This document shows, piece by piece, positions 17,979-27,538 of a stretch of DNA of 56,205 nt (position 1 is the first letter of the stretch; every line of letters begins with the position of its first letter). Below the pieces are notes generated by a model that worked only from the letters and a program-made list of their open reading frames with translations, made no database searches and was not told where the DNA came from. The stretch is from contig DAIOSV010000007.1 of assembly GCA_036752345.1 (NCBI GenBank), forward strand, positions 1-56,205, in the 5' to 3' direction. The position numbers and the translations under genes were made by a program. This stretch comes from UBA1715 sp036752345. GTDB taxonomy: Bacteria > Bacteroidota > Bacteroidia > Bacteroidales > UBA1715.

Positions 17979-19327
17979 TAGAGATTTCGTACTTCTTGTT
18001 TAAACTTCATTCCTCTATCTTCGTAATTCTTAAACAAATCGAAACTTGCACATGCCGGAGAAAGCAACACTACATCGCCGGGGCTTGCCAATTCAAAAGA
18101 TTTTCGAACGGCATCTTTCATACTGCGTGTTTCAACTACTGTTGGCACTTTGTCGCCAAAAGATTGTTTCAATTTCTCATTGTCAACGCCAAGGCAAACC
18201 AATGCTTTCACTTTTTCTTTTGCCAATGCGTAAAGCTCTGAATAATCATTGCCTTTGTCGGTACCGCCTGCAATCCAAATCACGTTTGATTTCATGCTGT
18301 CGAGCGCATACCATACCGAATTCACGTTGGTTGCCTTTGAGTCGTTTATAAACTCTACACCCTTAACGGTGAATGGTATTTTTTCGAGTCGGTGTTCCAC
18401 GTTTTGGAATGATATGAGACTTTCTCGAATCTTGTCGTTCTTAATATCAACGGCACGAGCTGCAAGCATTGCTGCCATTGAGTTGCCGTAATTATGTTTT
18501 CCTCTCAACTGTATTTCACCTACACTCACTGAGAAAATGTCTTTCTCAAGCAAATTCACATAGATTGTGTCTTCTTTTAAATATGCTTGTTTGGTAGTAT
18601 CATCGGTTACGGTGAATGCTACTTTCTCAGCAAGAATTTTTCTCTTACCTATTTCATCAATCAACACTTGGTCGTCGCTGCAATAGATGAAAGTGTCGCT
18701 TGACTGCATATTTTGTAAAATTCTGAACTTAGAATTAATATAGTTCTGAAATTTATGTTCGTAACGATCCAAATGGTCGGGAGTAATGTTCAATAGAATT
18801 GCAATATCGGCCTTGAAATCGTACATATGATCGAGTTGAAAATTGCTGATTTCCAACACATAATAATCGTAATTATTGTGAGCAACTTGCAACGCAAAAC
18901 TTTTTCCAACGTTACCTGCAAGCCCAACATTCAAACCTGCTTGTTTCAAAATATGGTAGGTCAACAATGTAGTGGTGGTTTTTCCATTGCTTCCGGTAAT
19001 GCAAATTAATTTTGCTTTGGTATACCGTGCAGCAAATTCCAAATCGGAAATTACCGGAGTTCCTTGCGAAAGCAATTTCACTACAAGTGGCGCATCGGAA
19101 CGAATGCCCGGGCTTTTTATAATTTCAGTTGCCTCGAGAATCTTTTCTTCTGAATGATGTTCTTCCTCGAATTCGATGTTATTTTCAACAAGCATGGTTT
19201 TGTATTGGTCTTTGATTTTTCCATTATCGGAAACAAAGACATCAAAACCTTTTTCTTTTGCCAAAATAGCAGCACCTACACCGCTTTCTGCTGCACCAAG
19301 AATAACTATGAAATTTGTTTTTTTCAT
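17978..19327 (-). CDS. murD: UDP-MurNAc-L-Ala--D-Glu ligase
   Basis: This ligase adds D-glutamate to UDP-MurNAc-Ala. The 449 residues contain GAAESGVGAA at the N-terminus, ATP loop TGSNGKTTTTLL near 113, NITPDHLDRY, and the C-terminal NDSKATNVNSV and LLSPACASFDLFKNYEDRG motifs, the last being very characteristic of MurD. Confidence 0.98.
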   Translation of the reverse strand: MKKTNFIVILGAAESGVGAAILAKEKGFDVFVSDNGKIKDQYKTMLVENNIEFEEEHHSEEKILEATEIIKSPGIRSDAPLVVKLLSQGTPVISDLEFAARYTKAKLICITGSNGKTTTTLLTYHILKQAGLNVGLAGNVGKSFALQVAHNNYDYYVLEISNFQLDHMYDFKADIAILLNITPDHLDRYEHKFQNYINSKFRILQNMQSSDTFIYCSDDQVLIDEIGKRKILAEKVAFTVTDDTTKQAYLKEDTIYVNLLEKDIFSVSVGEIQLRGKHNYGNSMAAMLAARAVDIKNDKIRESLISFQNVEHRLEKIPFTVKGVEFINDSKATNVNSVWYALDSMKSNVIWIAGGTDKGNDYSELYALAKEKVKALVCLGVDNEKLKQSFGDKVPTVVETRSMKDAVRKSFELASPGDVVLLSPACASFDLFKNYEDRGMKFKQEVRNL

Positions 19328-19334
19328 TGTTGTA

Positions 19335-20573
19335 CTATCGTATTTTTAATGTTACCAATGCTAATGCGCCCAAAATGAGAGCGACCAACCAGAATCGAGC
19401 AACTATTTTCGATTCAGGAATACCTTTTTTCTGATAATGGTGATGGAGCGGAGCCATAAGGAAGAACCGCTTGCCTTCGCCAAATTTCTTTTTTGTATGT
19501 TTGAAATACGTCACCTGAATAATCACAGAAACGCTTTCGGCAAAGAAGATTCCACACAAAATTGGGAGCAACAATTCTTTACGAATAAGTATTGCAAAGA
19601 CTCCGATGATACCACCAAGCATAAGACTTCCGGTATCGCCCATAAAAACTTGAGCCGGGAATGAGTTGTACCAAAGGAATCCAATGGTGGCACCCAAAAA
19701 AGCACTCGCATATACGACCAATTCACCGGAATACGGAATGTACATGATATTCAAATAGCTCGAATAAATCACGTTACCCGAGAGATACGCCAAAATACCC
19801 AGCACAGCCCCCACTATTGCAGTGGTTCCCGCGGCAAGTCCGTCCAAGCCATCAGTTAAGTTTACGCCATTTGAAACGGCGGTAGTTATGAAAATCACAA
19901 CTAACACGAACAAAATCCAACCTAGCACGTCAACATAATCTCCTACACAACTAACGAGCGACTTATAATCGAATTCATTGTTTTTTACGAAAGGAATTGT
20001 AGTCTTGGTTGATTTTTCGCCATATAATTCAACACGTGTTTTTTCAATTTGCTCAGTGCTGTACGATTGTTGCACAGTTTCCATGGCATGGTTTTTTTGT
20101 GCTATTACCACATCGTCGTGGAAATACAACGTAAGTCCCACAGCCAAACCACAGATAACTTGTCCAATAATTTTGTAGCGTCCGTGCAATCCTTCTTTGT
20201 TTTTCTTGAACACTTTAATATAATCGTCTAAGAATCCCAAGAGACAAAACCAAATAGTGGTAAACAACATTAAAAGAATGTACACGTTGGTTAAGTTGGC
20301 AAAAAGGAGCGTAGGGACGATGATAGAAATGAAAATCAAAATACCACCCATGGTTGGAGTTCCTTTTTTCTGCATTTGGCCTTCCAAACCGAGGTTACGA
20401 ATAATTTCTCCTACCTGTTTTTTCTGCAAAGATTGTATCACTCGTTTTCCAAAGAAAATAGAGATAAGTAATGCTGCAATGAACGCAAAACTTGCTCTAA
20501 ACGAAAGGTAATGAAACATTCCCGCCCCAGGGAAATCGAATTTATTTAAATACGTGAATAAATGATACAGCAT
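19335..20573 (-). CDS. mraY: Phospho-MurNAc-pentapeptide transferase
   Basis: This membrane enzyme makes lipid I. The 412 residues carry KKGTPTMGG, LGFLDDYIK, NLTDGLDGLA, GDTGSLMLGG and PLHHHYQKKG, all hallmarks of MraY. It is about 50 residues longer than the E. coli enzyme because of an inserted, polar loop at about residues 155-205 (with EKTRVELYGEKSTKT), which I recall as usual for Bacteroidetes MraY. Confidence 0.98.
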   Translation of the reverse strand: MLYHLFTYLNKFDFPGAGMFHYLSFRASFAFIAALLISIFFGKRVIQSLQKKQVGEIIRNLGLEGQMQKKGTPTMGGILIFISIIVPTLLFANLTNVYILLMLFTTIWFCLLGFLDDYIKVFKKNKEGLHGRYKIIGQVICGLAVGLTLYFHDDVVIAQKNHAMETVQQSYSTEQIEKTRVELYGEKSTKTTIPFVKNNEFDYKSLVSCVGDYVDVLGWILFVLVVIFITTAVSNGVNLTDGLDGLAAGTTAIVGAVLGILAYLSGNVIYSSYLNIMYIPYSGELVVYASAFLGATIGFLWYNSFPAQVFMGDTGSLMLGGIIGVFAILIRKELLLPILCGIFFAESVSVIIQVTYFKHTKKKFGEGKRFFLMAPLHHHYQKKGIPESKIVARFWLVALILGALALVTLKIR

Positions 20574-20584
20574 ATTTTTACAGT

Positions 20585-22036
20585 TTAGTTAAACAATTCC
20601 TTTATTACTTCTCTATCATCAAAATGGTGTTTTACACCTTGAATTTCTTGGTATGGTTCGTGGCCCTTACCTGCCACCAAAATCACATCGCCTTTTTGCG
20701 CAAGCATTATGGCAGTTTTAATCGCTTGCTTGCGATCGAGTATTGTGAGCACATTGGTTGGCGACTCTATGCCTGCAAGCATTTGATTTGCAATGTCGGC
20801 AGCATCTTCGTTACGTGGATTATCGGACGTAAGTATGACTTGGTTGCTCAAACGTGCACAAATTTTGCCCATTATCGGGCGTTTTGTTTTATCGCGATTG
20901 CCACCTGCACCAACTACGGTGATAATTTTGTTGGTCTTAGGGCACAATGCTTTGAGCGTGGTTAGAATATTTTCCAACGCATCGGGTGTATGTGCGTAGT
21001 CAACTACGGCAGTCACATCGTTAGCATTTTTGAAGAATTCTATACGACCGGCAACCGGCGTAAGTGTGCTGATGATTTCGAGCACACGTTGTTTGTCTTG
21101 TCCAAGCAACATTGCCGCACCATAGACTGCAAGCAGATTATATGCGTTAAATAGTCCTATGAATTTAGCCCAAACCTCAACGTTGTCAATCTTAAGCAAC
21201 ATGCCATCGAATTGCTGTTCGAGTACGCGGCATTTGAAGTCGCTCATGCTTTTGAGCGAATAAGAATATTTTCCGGCACGAGTGTTTTGCAACATTATCT
21301 GTCCATTCTTGTCGTCGTCGTTAGTCAATGCGAAGGCAGAAGCAGGAAGAGTGTCGAAGAATGATTTTTTGACACGGAGATATTCGGCAAATGTTTTGTG
21401 ATAGTCTAAATGGTCTTGAGTAATGTTGGTAAAAATTCCTCCAACAAAAGCAACCCCGGCAACACGATGTTGATGTATTGCATGTGAGCTGACTTCCATG
21501 AAACAGTATTCACAGCCGGCAGTTTGCATTTTTTCGAACAAATCGTACAACTGTACTAAATCGGGAGTGGTATGATTTGCAGGATATTCGGTTGTATCTA
21601 CATAATTCATAACAGTTGAGAACAACCCACATTTGTGACCCAAGGCTGAAAACAAGCGATACAATAAGGTTGCAGTAGTTGTTTTGCCGTTGGTACCGGT
21701 TACTCCTACTACTTTGAGCTTTGAGAAATCAATGTTATGAAACGCACGGAGCAATTGTCCACATGCTATCACAGAATTTTCAACCACAATGTACGCCACC
21801 GCAGGATTGATAGTCTTTGGCAATTCTTCACAGACAATAGCGGCAGCTCCTTGTTGTTCGGCCGAAGCTATAAAATTGTGACCGTCAACAGCTACGCCGC
21901 GCACGGCTACAAACACCATTGATGTACCAATATTGCGAGAATCGGTATCTATTGCAGAAATAGAAATGTTCGTGTTGCCTACAACTTGTAGTGTAGCAAC
22001 ATCAGCGAGGATACTATGTAAGTTACTATTTCTCAT
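20585..22036 (-). CDS. murE: UDP-MurNAc-tripeptide ligase, meso-DAP type
   Basis: This 483-residue Mur ligase has ATP loop VTGTNGKTTTATLL near 110, NHTTPD, MEVSSHA and, near 405, the motif DNPRNEDAADI. DNPR is the meso-diaminopimelate signature (lysine-adding enzymes differ here), so the peptidoglycan should be of the DAP type. It starts on the base where ftsI ends. Confidence 0.98.
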   Translation of the reverse strand: MRNSNLHSILADVATLQVVGNTNISISAIDTDSRNIGTSMVFVAVRGVAVDGHNFIASAEQQGAAAIVCEELPKTINPAVAYIVVENSVIACGQLLRAFHNIDFSKLKVVGVTGTNGKTTTATLLYRLFSALGHKCGLFSTVMNYVDTTEYPANHTTPDLVQLYDLFEKMQTAGCEYCFMEVSSHAIHQHRVAGVAFVGGIFTNITQDHLDYHKTFAEYLRVKKSFFDTLPASAFALTNDDDKNGQIMLQNTRAGKYSYSLKSMSDFKCRVLEQQFDGMLLKIDNVEVWAKFIGLFNAYNLLAVYGAAMLLGQDKQRVLEIISTLTPVAGRIEFFKNANDVTAVVDYAHTPDALENILTTLKALCPKTNKIITVVGAGGNRDKTKRPIMGKICARLSNQVILTSDNPRNEDAADIANQMLAGIESPTNVLTILDRKQAIKTAIMLAQKGDVILVAGKGHEPYQEIQGVKHHFDDREVIKELFN

Positions 22037-24159
22037 CAGTTAAACGTCAAAACAATTACATCACCGGGATAATATTGCGTACCGGGTTTGAGCGACTGGC
22101 GACAAATTCGGCCATAGCCGTCACATTTTACTTTAATACCAAGACTATCTGCCAAAAACAATGCATCACGCATTCCCATTCGTTCAAAATTTGGAACCAC
22201 GTCTTTTTGGAAACGCAACGCTGTTTTTGTTACCTTTTTATTTTGTGTATTAGTTTGCACCCACTGTGCGCTATTCTTAGAAAGAACCGGGATAGATAAA
22301 TCTTTGTACAACATATCGTAATCTCTCGAAAAGCCATTTGTCATTGATGGCATGGTTTCTTTTGTTGCATTGTCTGGCGACATTTGATTGCGCAAGTCAT
22401 AATCCATGAAATAAATGCGGTCAGAAATGTTTTTGAACACGCCTATTGCACTATAATTTTCTGTGGTTTTTGACTGAATTACTACAATGCATGAATATTT
22501 TGGATTGTCGGCAGGGAAATATCCGCAGAACGAACCACGCAATTTGCTTTTGTTGTACGATCCATGTTCAAACGTTTGCGCTGTTCCCGTTTTTCCGGCA
22601 ATTTTGTAATAGGTGCTGGCAAATTTTTTAGCCGTTCCATGTTCTACCACGGCTTCCATCATTTTATGGGCTTTTTCCAACGTTTCTTTTTTGCAAATAG
22701 AGCCGCGCACCGATTGTGGTTTGAATGTCTTAATTACTTTTGAATCGCTTCTGATTTCTTTCATCAAATGCGGACGCATCATTTTGCCATTGTTTGCCAC
22801 CGCGTTGTAGAATGTAAGTATTTGCAATGGCGTCAATTCTATTTCGTAGCCATACGACATCTGCAACAAGGTAGTTCCTGACCAACGTTCAGCACCTTCG
22901 GTCATACTCGGATCTTTGATTCGTGGACGTTGTTCGCCAACCAAATCAATTCCCGAAGGTTGATCCAAATTCATTGCTTTGATTCTATCTATGAAATCCC
23001 ATTCGCGATGTTCTTTCACATAATATTTGTCGATAATCTTGCTCACGCCCACGTTCGAAGAGTTTGCAAACACATCGAGCACTGACAATTTATGGAAACC
23101 ACCTTGCGTTTTGTGGTTCCAGTCGGTTACGGTTAGTTGACCGTTTGCATAGGTTACTTGGCCGTCGCCGGTATTAATAGTGTCATCAAGATTGATATAC
23201 TTATCTTCAAAAGCCACCATTAACGAAGAAAGTTTAATAGTAGAACCCGGGTCGCACACGTTTGAAACCGCATAATTCCAGTTTTCGTAGAAATTATTGT
23301 CGGTAGTGTCGTCGTTGCGAGAAAGGTTTGTGATAGACAATATATCGCCCGTTTTTACATCCATTACAACCGCACAACCCCATTCTGCATCGTAGGTTTT
23401 GAGTGCTTTGGCAAGCTCCTCATGTGTAATGGTTTGAATATCGGCATCGATGGTTGTTACCAAATCGTAGCCGTCGATATTCGCTTCTTCTTTACCCATT
23501 TCGGTTGCTTCAACGTTCGCACAAAGTTTTCCATATAGTTCTGCATCGTAGGCTTTTTCCAAACCGGTTTTTCCGTGAAATTCACCTTTGCGCAAAAAAC
23601 CGATGGTACGCGTAGCCATACCGCCGTAGGGATACACTCTATTGTTCTCGACCGAAACGGTGAGTCCACCACGATATGCTCCTTCGCGAAGCAATGGTAG
23701 TTTTTTAACCGCTTGCAACTGATTGTAATCGATAGGATTCTTATAGAGTTTTACAATCTTTCTCTCTCTTTTTGCTTTGCGTATGAGGTTGTAAAAATCC
23801 TGACGACTTTCATCGGGGAAAATGTGAGCCAAACCATCGGCAATGGAATCAATGTTTTTGTCTATCAAGTCGAGGTTGCCTTTTCTCTTGAAAAATGCGA
23901 TACGCGCATCAAAATAGATGGTATATTCAGGCACAGAGCAAGCCAACACACGACCTTTGCGGTCAAGTATATCACCACGGCGCGGTTGCACCACTACGGC
24001 GCTTTCACTATTTTTATCTTCGCCTATCAACTCATCACCCTCTTTTACCTGAATTTCAATCACTTTCCAAAATATCATCACACCAAAAATGATGAACACA
24101 ATGGGAACCATTATGAATCGCCAGCGAATATTTTTCAATATTTCATTTTCCGTTTTCAT
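22036..24159 (-). CDS. ftsI: Class B penicillin-binding protein (FtsI) with PASTA domain
   Basis: This septal transpeptidase has 707 residues from the chosen start. It has one membrane anchor (about 15-33), a dimerisation domain starting QPRRGDILDRKGRVLA, and the transpeptidase motifs in order: DPGSTIKLSS (S-x-x-K), FANSSN (SxN) and AGKTGTAQ (KTG). One C-terminal PASTA repeat starts at VPNFERMGMRDAL. The start MKTENEIL at 24159 is preferred over an upstream in-frame ATG because it overlaps the ftsL stop by 17 bases and puts the anchor at the usual distance. It should work with FtsW from the same operon. Confidence 0.96.
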   Translation of the reverse strand: MKTENEILKNIRWRFIMVPIVFIIFGVMIFWKVIEIQVKEGDELIGEDKNSESAVVVQPRRGDILDRKGRVLACSVPEYTIYFDARIAFFKRKGNLDLIDKNIDSIADGLAHIFPDESRQDFYNLIRKAKRERKIVKLYKNPIDYNQLQAVKKLPLLREGAYRGGLTVSVENNRVYPYGGMATRTIGFLRKGEFHGKTGLEKAYDAELYGKLCANVEATEMGKEEANIDGYDLVTTIDADIQTITHEELAKALKTYDAEWGCAVVMDVKTGDILSITNLSRNDDTTDNNFYENWNYAVSNVCDPGSTIKLSSLMVAFEDKYINLDDTINTGDGQVTYANGQLTVTDWNHKTQGGFHKLSVLDVFANSSNVGVSKIIDKYYVKEHREWDFIDRIKAMNLDQPSGIDLVGEQRPRIKDPSMTEGAERWSGTTLLQMSYGYEIELTPLQILTFYNAVANNGKMMRPHLMKEIRSDSKVIKTFKPQSVRGSICKKETLEKAHKMMEAVVEHGTAKKFASTYYKIAGKTGTAQTFEHGSYNKSKLRGSFCGYFPADNPKYSCIVVIQSKTTENYSAIGVFKNISDRIYFMDYDLRNQMSPDNATKETMPSMTNGFSRDYDMLYKDLSIPVLSKNSAQWVQTNTQNKKVTKTALRFQKDVVPNFERMGMRDALFLADSLGIKVKCDGYGRICRQSLKPGTQYYPGDVIVLTFN

Positions 24160-24490
24160 GTGACGATATAGTATAAGCGGGTTCACGTAACTCTTTCAAT
24201 CCCAAATTGCGTTGTTCAATTTGATCTTGAATATTGATATACTTCATTTTGTTGATGAGCACCTTTTGCGTTGAAACGTATTCGGCACGCACCTCTTTTA
24301 TTTCTTTATCCAATCGTTTGTTCTGTTGCTCAATGTAATACACGTGGTATCCATTGGCAATGTACACAACCACCAAGAACAAAATGACAGCAATCACGGG
24401 AAGATGATTTTTGAGGAACTCTGCCTTCAAAATCTCTCCGTTGAGGATGTCTTTGAAATTCAATTTCGTGTTCTTGTCTTGACTAGCCAT
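24143..24490 (-). CDS. ftsL: FtsL-like small bitopic division protein
   Basis: This 115-residue protein has a short basic cytoplasmic part, one membrane segment (about residues 29-46, VIAVILFLVVVYIANGY) and a coiled-coil-like stretch with QQNKRLDKEIKEVRAEY. That topology and its position between rsmH and ftsI identify the FtsL slot. In Bacteroidetes it is often annotated only as FtsL-like. Start at the ATG at 24490, which overlaps the rsmH stop (ATGGCTAG). Confidence 0.88.
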   Translation of the reverse strand: MASQDKNTKLNFKDILNGEILKAEFLKNHLPVIAVILFLVVVYIANGYHVYYIEQQNKRLDKEIKEVRAEYVSTQKVLINKMKYINIQDQIEQRNLGLKELREPAYTISSHENGK

Positions 24491-25382
24491 TTTTTTCAAC
24501 TATTCTCAATTTTGCACTGCGTGCTCTATTGTTTCTTTCTAATTCTTCATCAGAGGGAACTATTACTTTCTTGGAAATGAGTGTAAATGGTGTTTTTACG
24601 TTTCCGAAGAAGTCTTGTTCCACATCGCCGTTTACGTTTCCCGACTTAAAAAAATTCTTTACCATTCTGTCTTCCAACGAATGATAGGTAATAACCACGA
24701 ATCGCCCGCCGGGACGCAAAATTTGCAAACCACCTTCCAAAAAATCTTTCAGCGCTTGCATTTCGTGGTTTACCTCTATGCGCAATGCCTGAAATATCTG
24801 CGACAAGTATTTGCTCTCGGTTTGCCGATTGCAAAACTTGGTTCCTATTTGCTTTAAGTCGCCGGTGGTTAGTATTGGCGCTTCTTTGCGACGAGCTATG
24901 ATTTCTTGTGCCAAACGACGAGCATTCACTATTTCGCCATAATTCTTAAACACTGCGGTCAACGAAAGTTCGTCATATTCATTTACCACATTCGCAGCCG
25001 ACTTTTTCACCGAGCGATCCATGCGCATATCGAGCGGACCATCAAAGCGGAACGAAAAACCACGTTCTGCATCGTCAAAGTGATGCGACGAAACGCCTAA
25101 GTCTGCCAAAATTCCGTCAACTTGCGGTATGCCATAGTATTGCATGAAATTTTTTACGTATGCAAAATTGTGGTACACAAACGTAAATTGTTCGGATTGG
25201 AGTGCGTTTTTGCGAGCATCGTCGTCTTGGTCGAAACCGAACAGATGACCGCCATCTAATTGCTTGAGTATTGCGGTTGAATGTCCCCCGCCACCAAATG
25301 TGGCGTCAATATAAACTCCTTTCGGATTAATATTCAAACCCTCTACCGATTCATGCAAGAGGACAGGAACATGATACATCAT
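24483..25382 (-). CDS. rsmH: 16S rRNA (cytosine-1402-N4) methyltransferase
   Basis: RsmH (MraW) methylates C1402 of 16S rRNA. The 299 residues open with YHVPVLLHESVEGL, carry the SAM motif DATFGGGGHST near 29, ILADLGVSSHHFDDAERGFSF near 90 and FVVITYHSLEDRMVK near 220, all signature positions. Two adjacent ATG codons are possible starts. It follows mraZ by 6 bases. Confidence 0.98.
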   Translation of the reverse strand: MMYHVPVLLHESVEGLNINPKGVYIDATFGGGGHSTAILKQLDGGHLFGFDQDDDARKNALQSEQFTFVYHNFAYVKNFMQYYGIPQVDGILADLGVSSHHFDDAERGFSFRFDGPLDMRMDRSVKKSAANVVNEYDELSLTAVFKNYGEIVNARRLAQEIIARRKEAPILTTGDLKQIGTKFCNRQTESKYLSQIFQALRIEVNHEMQALKDFLEGGLQILRPGGRFVVITYHSLEDRMVKNFFKSGNVNGDVEQDFFGNVKTPFTLISKKVIVPSDEELERNNRARSAKLRIVEKNG

Positions 25383-25388
25383 ATTGTT

Positions 25389-25859
25389 TTACTCATACAA
25401 TTTAAAATCGTCACCAAAAATTTCGCCTGCCAATTGTTCGAAATCATCTTGTGGCATTTTGCTTGCTTCGTAACGAGATTTATCCCACACCTCAACAATT
25501 CCCTCAACACCAAGGAAAACCACATCTTTTGACAAGCCTGCAAAATCCATTAGATTTTTAGGAACGAGCAAACGATTCATAGAATCGAGCGTTAACTCTA
25601 TTGTGCCTTTGCTAAACTCTGTAAGAAACGCATTGTGCTTTTTGTTAAAAATTGGATTCAACTTTTTAGACAACTGCGCCATCATTGTTTGCCATGATTC
25701 CATAGGATGGAGTTCAAGACATGGCTTGTAAATGCTTTTTTTGAGCACAAAACGCACCGATTCCTCAGACTCACCCATTTGTCGTTTGAGCTGAGAAGGC
25801 AGTGGCACGCGCCCTTTCACATCTATTTTACCTGTATGTTCACCTACAAAATTCACCAT
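25389..25859 (-). CDS. mraZ: Transcriptional regulator MraZ
   Basis: MraZ is the AbrB-fold regulator of the dcw operon. From the ATG at 25859 the protein has 156 residues with the two expected repeats: GKIDVKGRVPLPSQLKRQ near 10 and TLDSMNRLLVPKNLMDFAG near 95. The frame is open for 58 more codons upstream, but that stretch is the operator region with lysine-rich translation, so the shorter start is chosen. It is the first gene of the operon and probably represses its own promoter through the phased repeats just upstream. Confidence 0.95.
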   Translation of the reverse strand: MVNFVGEHTGKIDVKGRVPLPSQLKRQMGESEESVRFVLKKSIYKPCLELHPMESWQTMMAQLSKKLNPIFNKKHNAFLTEFSKGTIELTLDSMNRLLVPKNLMDFAGLSKDVVFLGVEGIVEVWDKSRYEASKMPQDDFEQLAGEIFGDDFKLYE

Positions 25860-25896
25860 CGGTTTTCTAACACTATAAATCGTAGGTAAAAGTAAA

Positions 25897-25943
25897 CACA
25901 TTTTTTCCACTTTCTTACATTTTTTACCACTTTTTACCACTTT
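25897..25943 (-). promoter_or_regulatory. MraZ operator: phased AAAGTGG repeats
   Basis: On the minus strand AAAGTGG occurs at 25943-25937, 25933-25927 and 25913-25907. Degenerate copies fill the 10-bp phase positions between and after (AAAATGT at 25923-25917, AAATGTG at 25903-25897). Five boxes at 10-bp steps, one DNA turn each, match the known MraZ operator design of short G-rich repeats at 10-bp spacing. They lie 38 to 84 bases before the mraZ ATG. A TACTTTTAC possible -7 box follows at about 25893. Confidence 0.82.
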
Positions 25944-26189
25944 GTTGATAACTTTCAAGATTCTAACACTCGGAACGCCCTGAAAACAAGCATTCATGCG
26001 GTGGCACGACGTTTCGAGTGAGAAAAACCGCATGTTAAGAGCGATAACAATCTATGTTGCGTACAAAAACTACTTGAGACATACGACTTGTCACGCCATT
26101 GGTGATAGTTTGAAGGGTAAAGAAGGGAGAAGGGGGAGTTTATTTGCCAAACGGCACAACGAATGAGGACAGATTGAGAAATATGAGTG

Positions 26190-26618
26190 TTATTGCTTCT
26201 CCCATGCTTCTACTCCTCCCGCTACTACTTGAAATAGTGGGTGCGCTTGGCATTGACGCACGTCTGCTACTGTTTGATAGAGTTGAGGGTCTCTGACTTG
26301 TAGTTTCCTAAGAAGATGATGCAGTTCGTAGTCCACCTGTCCTTGCGAAACAGGAATGCGTGTGGGCGTACTGGTCGGCTCTATTTTGGAGGCATCAAAG
26401 TGATAGCCCCTCGCAACTGCCTCTTGATAGACCACCGACAGATATTGATTGATAGCCGCCAAGGGATTTGGCGCAGCACGAAACCGAATAAGTTGCGGAT
26501 GGTGCGTATATCCTTTGGTTTTTCCCTCCAACACGTGCTTAGCAAGGAGTGTTTCTCTCCAAAGTGCCACAAGGCCTTTGGCATCAAGATATTTTGGATG
26601 GATAGACCAGATTCTCAT
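26190..26618 (-). CDS. Pyrimidine dimer DNA glycosylase family protein (Pyr_excise)
   Basis: The 142 residues open with MRIWSIHPKYLDAKGLV and continue LWRETLLAKHVL, GKTKGY, HPQLIRFR and YQEAVARGYHFD. I recognise this as the conserved bacterial family related to T4 endonuclease V (DenV), which cuts the glycosidic bond at UV-induced cyclobutane dimers. Activity is inferred from the family; T4 DenV itself is only distantly similar. The local sequence looks richer in G and C than the neighbouring methyltransferase genes, which fits independent acquisition. No operon partner is obvious; the 3' end of the methyltransferase operon faces its start at 30 bases. Confidence 0.75.
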   Translation of the reverse strand: MRIWSIHPKYLDAKGLVALWRETLLAKHVLEGKTKGYTHHPQLIRFRAAPNPLAAINQYLSVVYQEAVARGYHFDASKIEPTSTPTRIPVSQGQVDYELHHLLRKLQVRDPQLYQTVADVRQCQAHPLFQVVAGGVEAWEKQ

Positions 26619-26647
26619 GGGGCGTAGGGTGAGTTAGCATGTCTGTT

Positions 26648-27526
26648 TTAGAACTTGAGAGTTCTTTGATATTCAAGTTCGGGTTCTTCTGCTAAGAATA
26701 ATTCCAATTGCGTATTGGTTTCGAAACCGCGAAGTTTTTTTCTATACTCAGCAACTATTTGAGGATTCTCAATTTCGAGTTTTCTATTTTTTGATATGTT
26801 CAGAAATGCTTCTTCTTTGTCGATACCAAGAAATTTTCTATTGGCAAGATTTGCGGCAATGCCGGTAGTAGAGCTACCGGTGAATGGGTCAAGAATCCAC
26901 GCATTTTTTTGAGTAGATGCAACTATAATACGTGTGAGCAATGCCAATGGTTTTTGGGTAGGGTGTTTCCCGCACGATTTTTCCCAAGGGGCTATGGCAG
27001 GCAAATGCCAAACATCTTTCATTTGAGTACCTCCATTAATGGACTTCATTAACTCATAATTGTAATAGTGCGAGGCTTTTTTGCTCTTGCGTGCCCAAAT
27101 GATAAACTCAGTAGAATGAGTAAAATAGCGACACGAAAGATTTGGCGGAGGGTTTGTTTTTGCCCAGGTAATGCAATTAAGTATTTTATAATCGAGTTCG
27201 GTAAGCATTTGCGCAACAGAGAATATATTATGAAATGTTCCGCTTACCCATATAGTGCCGTTGTCGGTTAAATGCTCTTTACAGGCTTTTAGCCAGTTAT
27301 AATTAAATTCGTTATCCTTTTCAAATCCTTGCGACTTGTCCCAATCTCCTTTGTTTACGCTAACCATCTTGCCACTTTGTACAGAAATGCCTCCGTTTGA
27401 CAAGAAATATGGTGGGTCGGCAAAAATCATATCAAACTTAAAATCAAACTGATTTAAAAGTTCAATACTATCGCCTTGCAATAAGGTGAATGCTTTATCT
27501 GCGGATTTGAAATAAGGGGTTATCAT
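26648..27526 (-). CDS. Adenine DNA methyltransferase, DpnA/MboC type (beta class)
   Basis: This 292-residue amino-MTase has catalytic motif IV FADPPYFLSNGGIS near residue 35 ahead of SAM motif I LDPFTGSSTTG near 216, the order of the beta class. The stretches SVNKGDWDK, NPPPNLSCRYFTHSTE, HYYNYELM, MKDVWHLP and KHPTQKP closely recall M2.DpnII/M.MboC, which methylate adenine in GATC and can act on single-stranded DNA. Recognition of GATC is an inference from this resemblance. It is the third gene of an M-R-M unit, 12 bases after the putative nuclease. Confidence 0.88.
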   Translation of the reverse strand: MITPYFKSADKAFTLLQGDSIELLNQFDFKFDMIFADPPYFLSNGGISVQSGKMVSVNKGDWDKSQGFEKDNEFNYNWLKACKEHLTDNGTIWVSGTFHNIFSVAQMLTELDYKILNCITWAKTNPPPNLSCRYFTHSTEFIIWARKSKKASHYYNYELMKSINGGTQMKDVWHLPAIAPWEKSCGKHPTQKPLALLTRIIVASTQKNAWILDPFTGSSTTGIAANLANRKFLGIDKEEAFLNISKNRKLEIENPQIVAEYRKKLRGFETNTQLELFLAEEPELEYQRTLKF

Positions 27527-27538
27527 TGTATTCGTTTC

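Noticed and set aside
25860..26033. Upstream extension of mraZ by 58 codons
   Set aside because: It is made of the MraZ operator repeats and gives Lys/Val-rich sequence outside the family length of about 150 residues.
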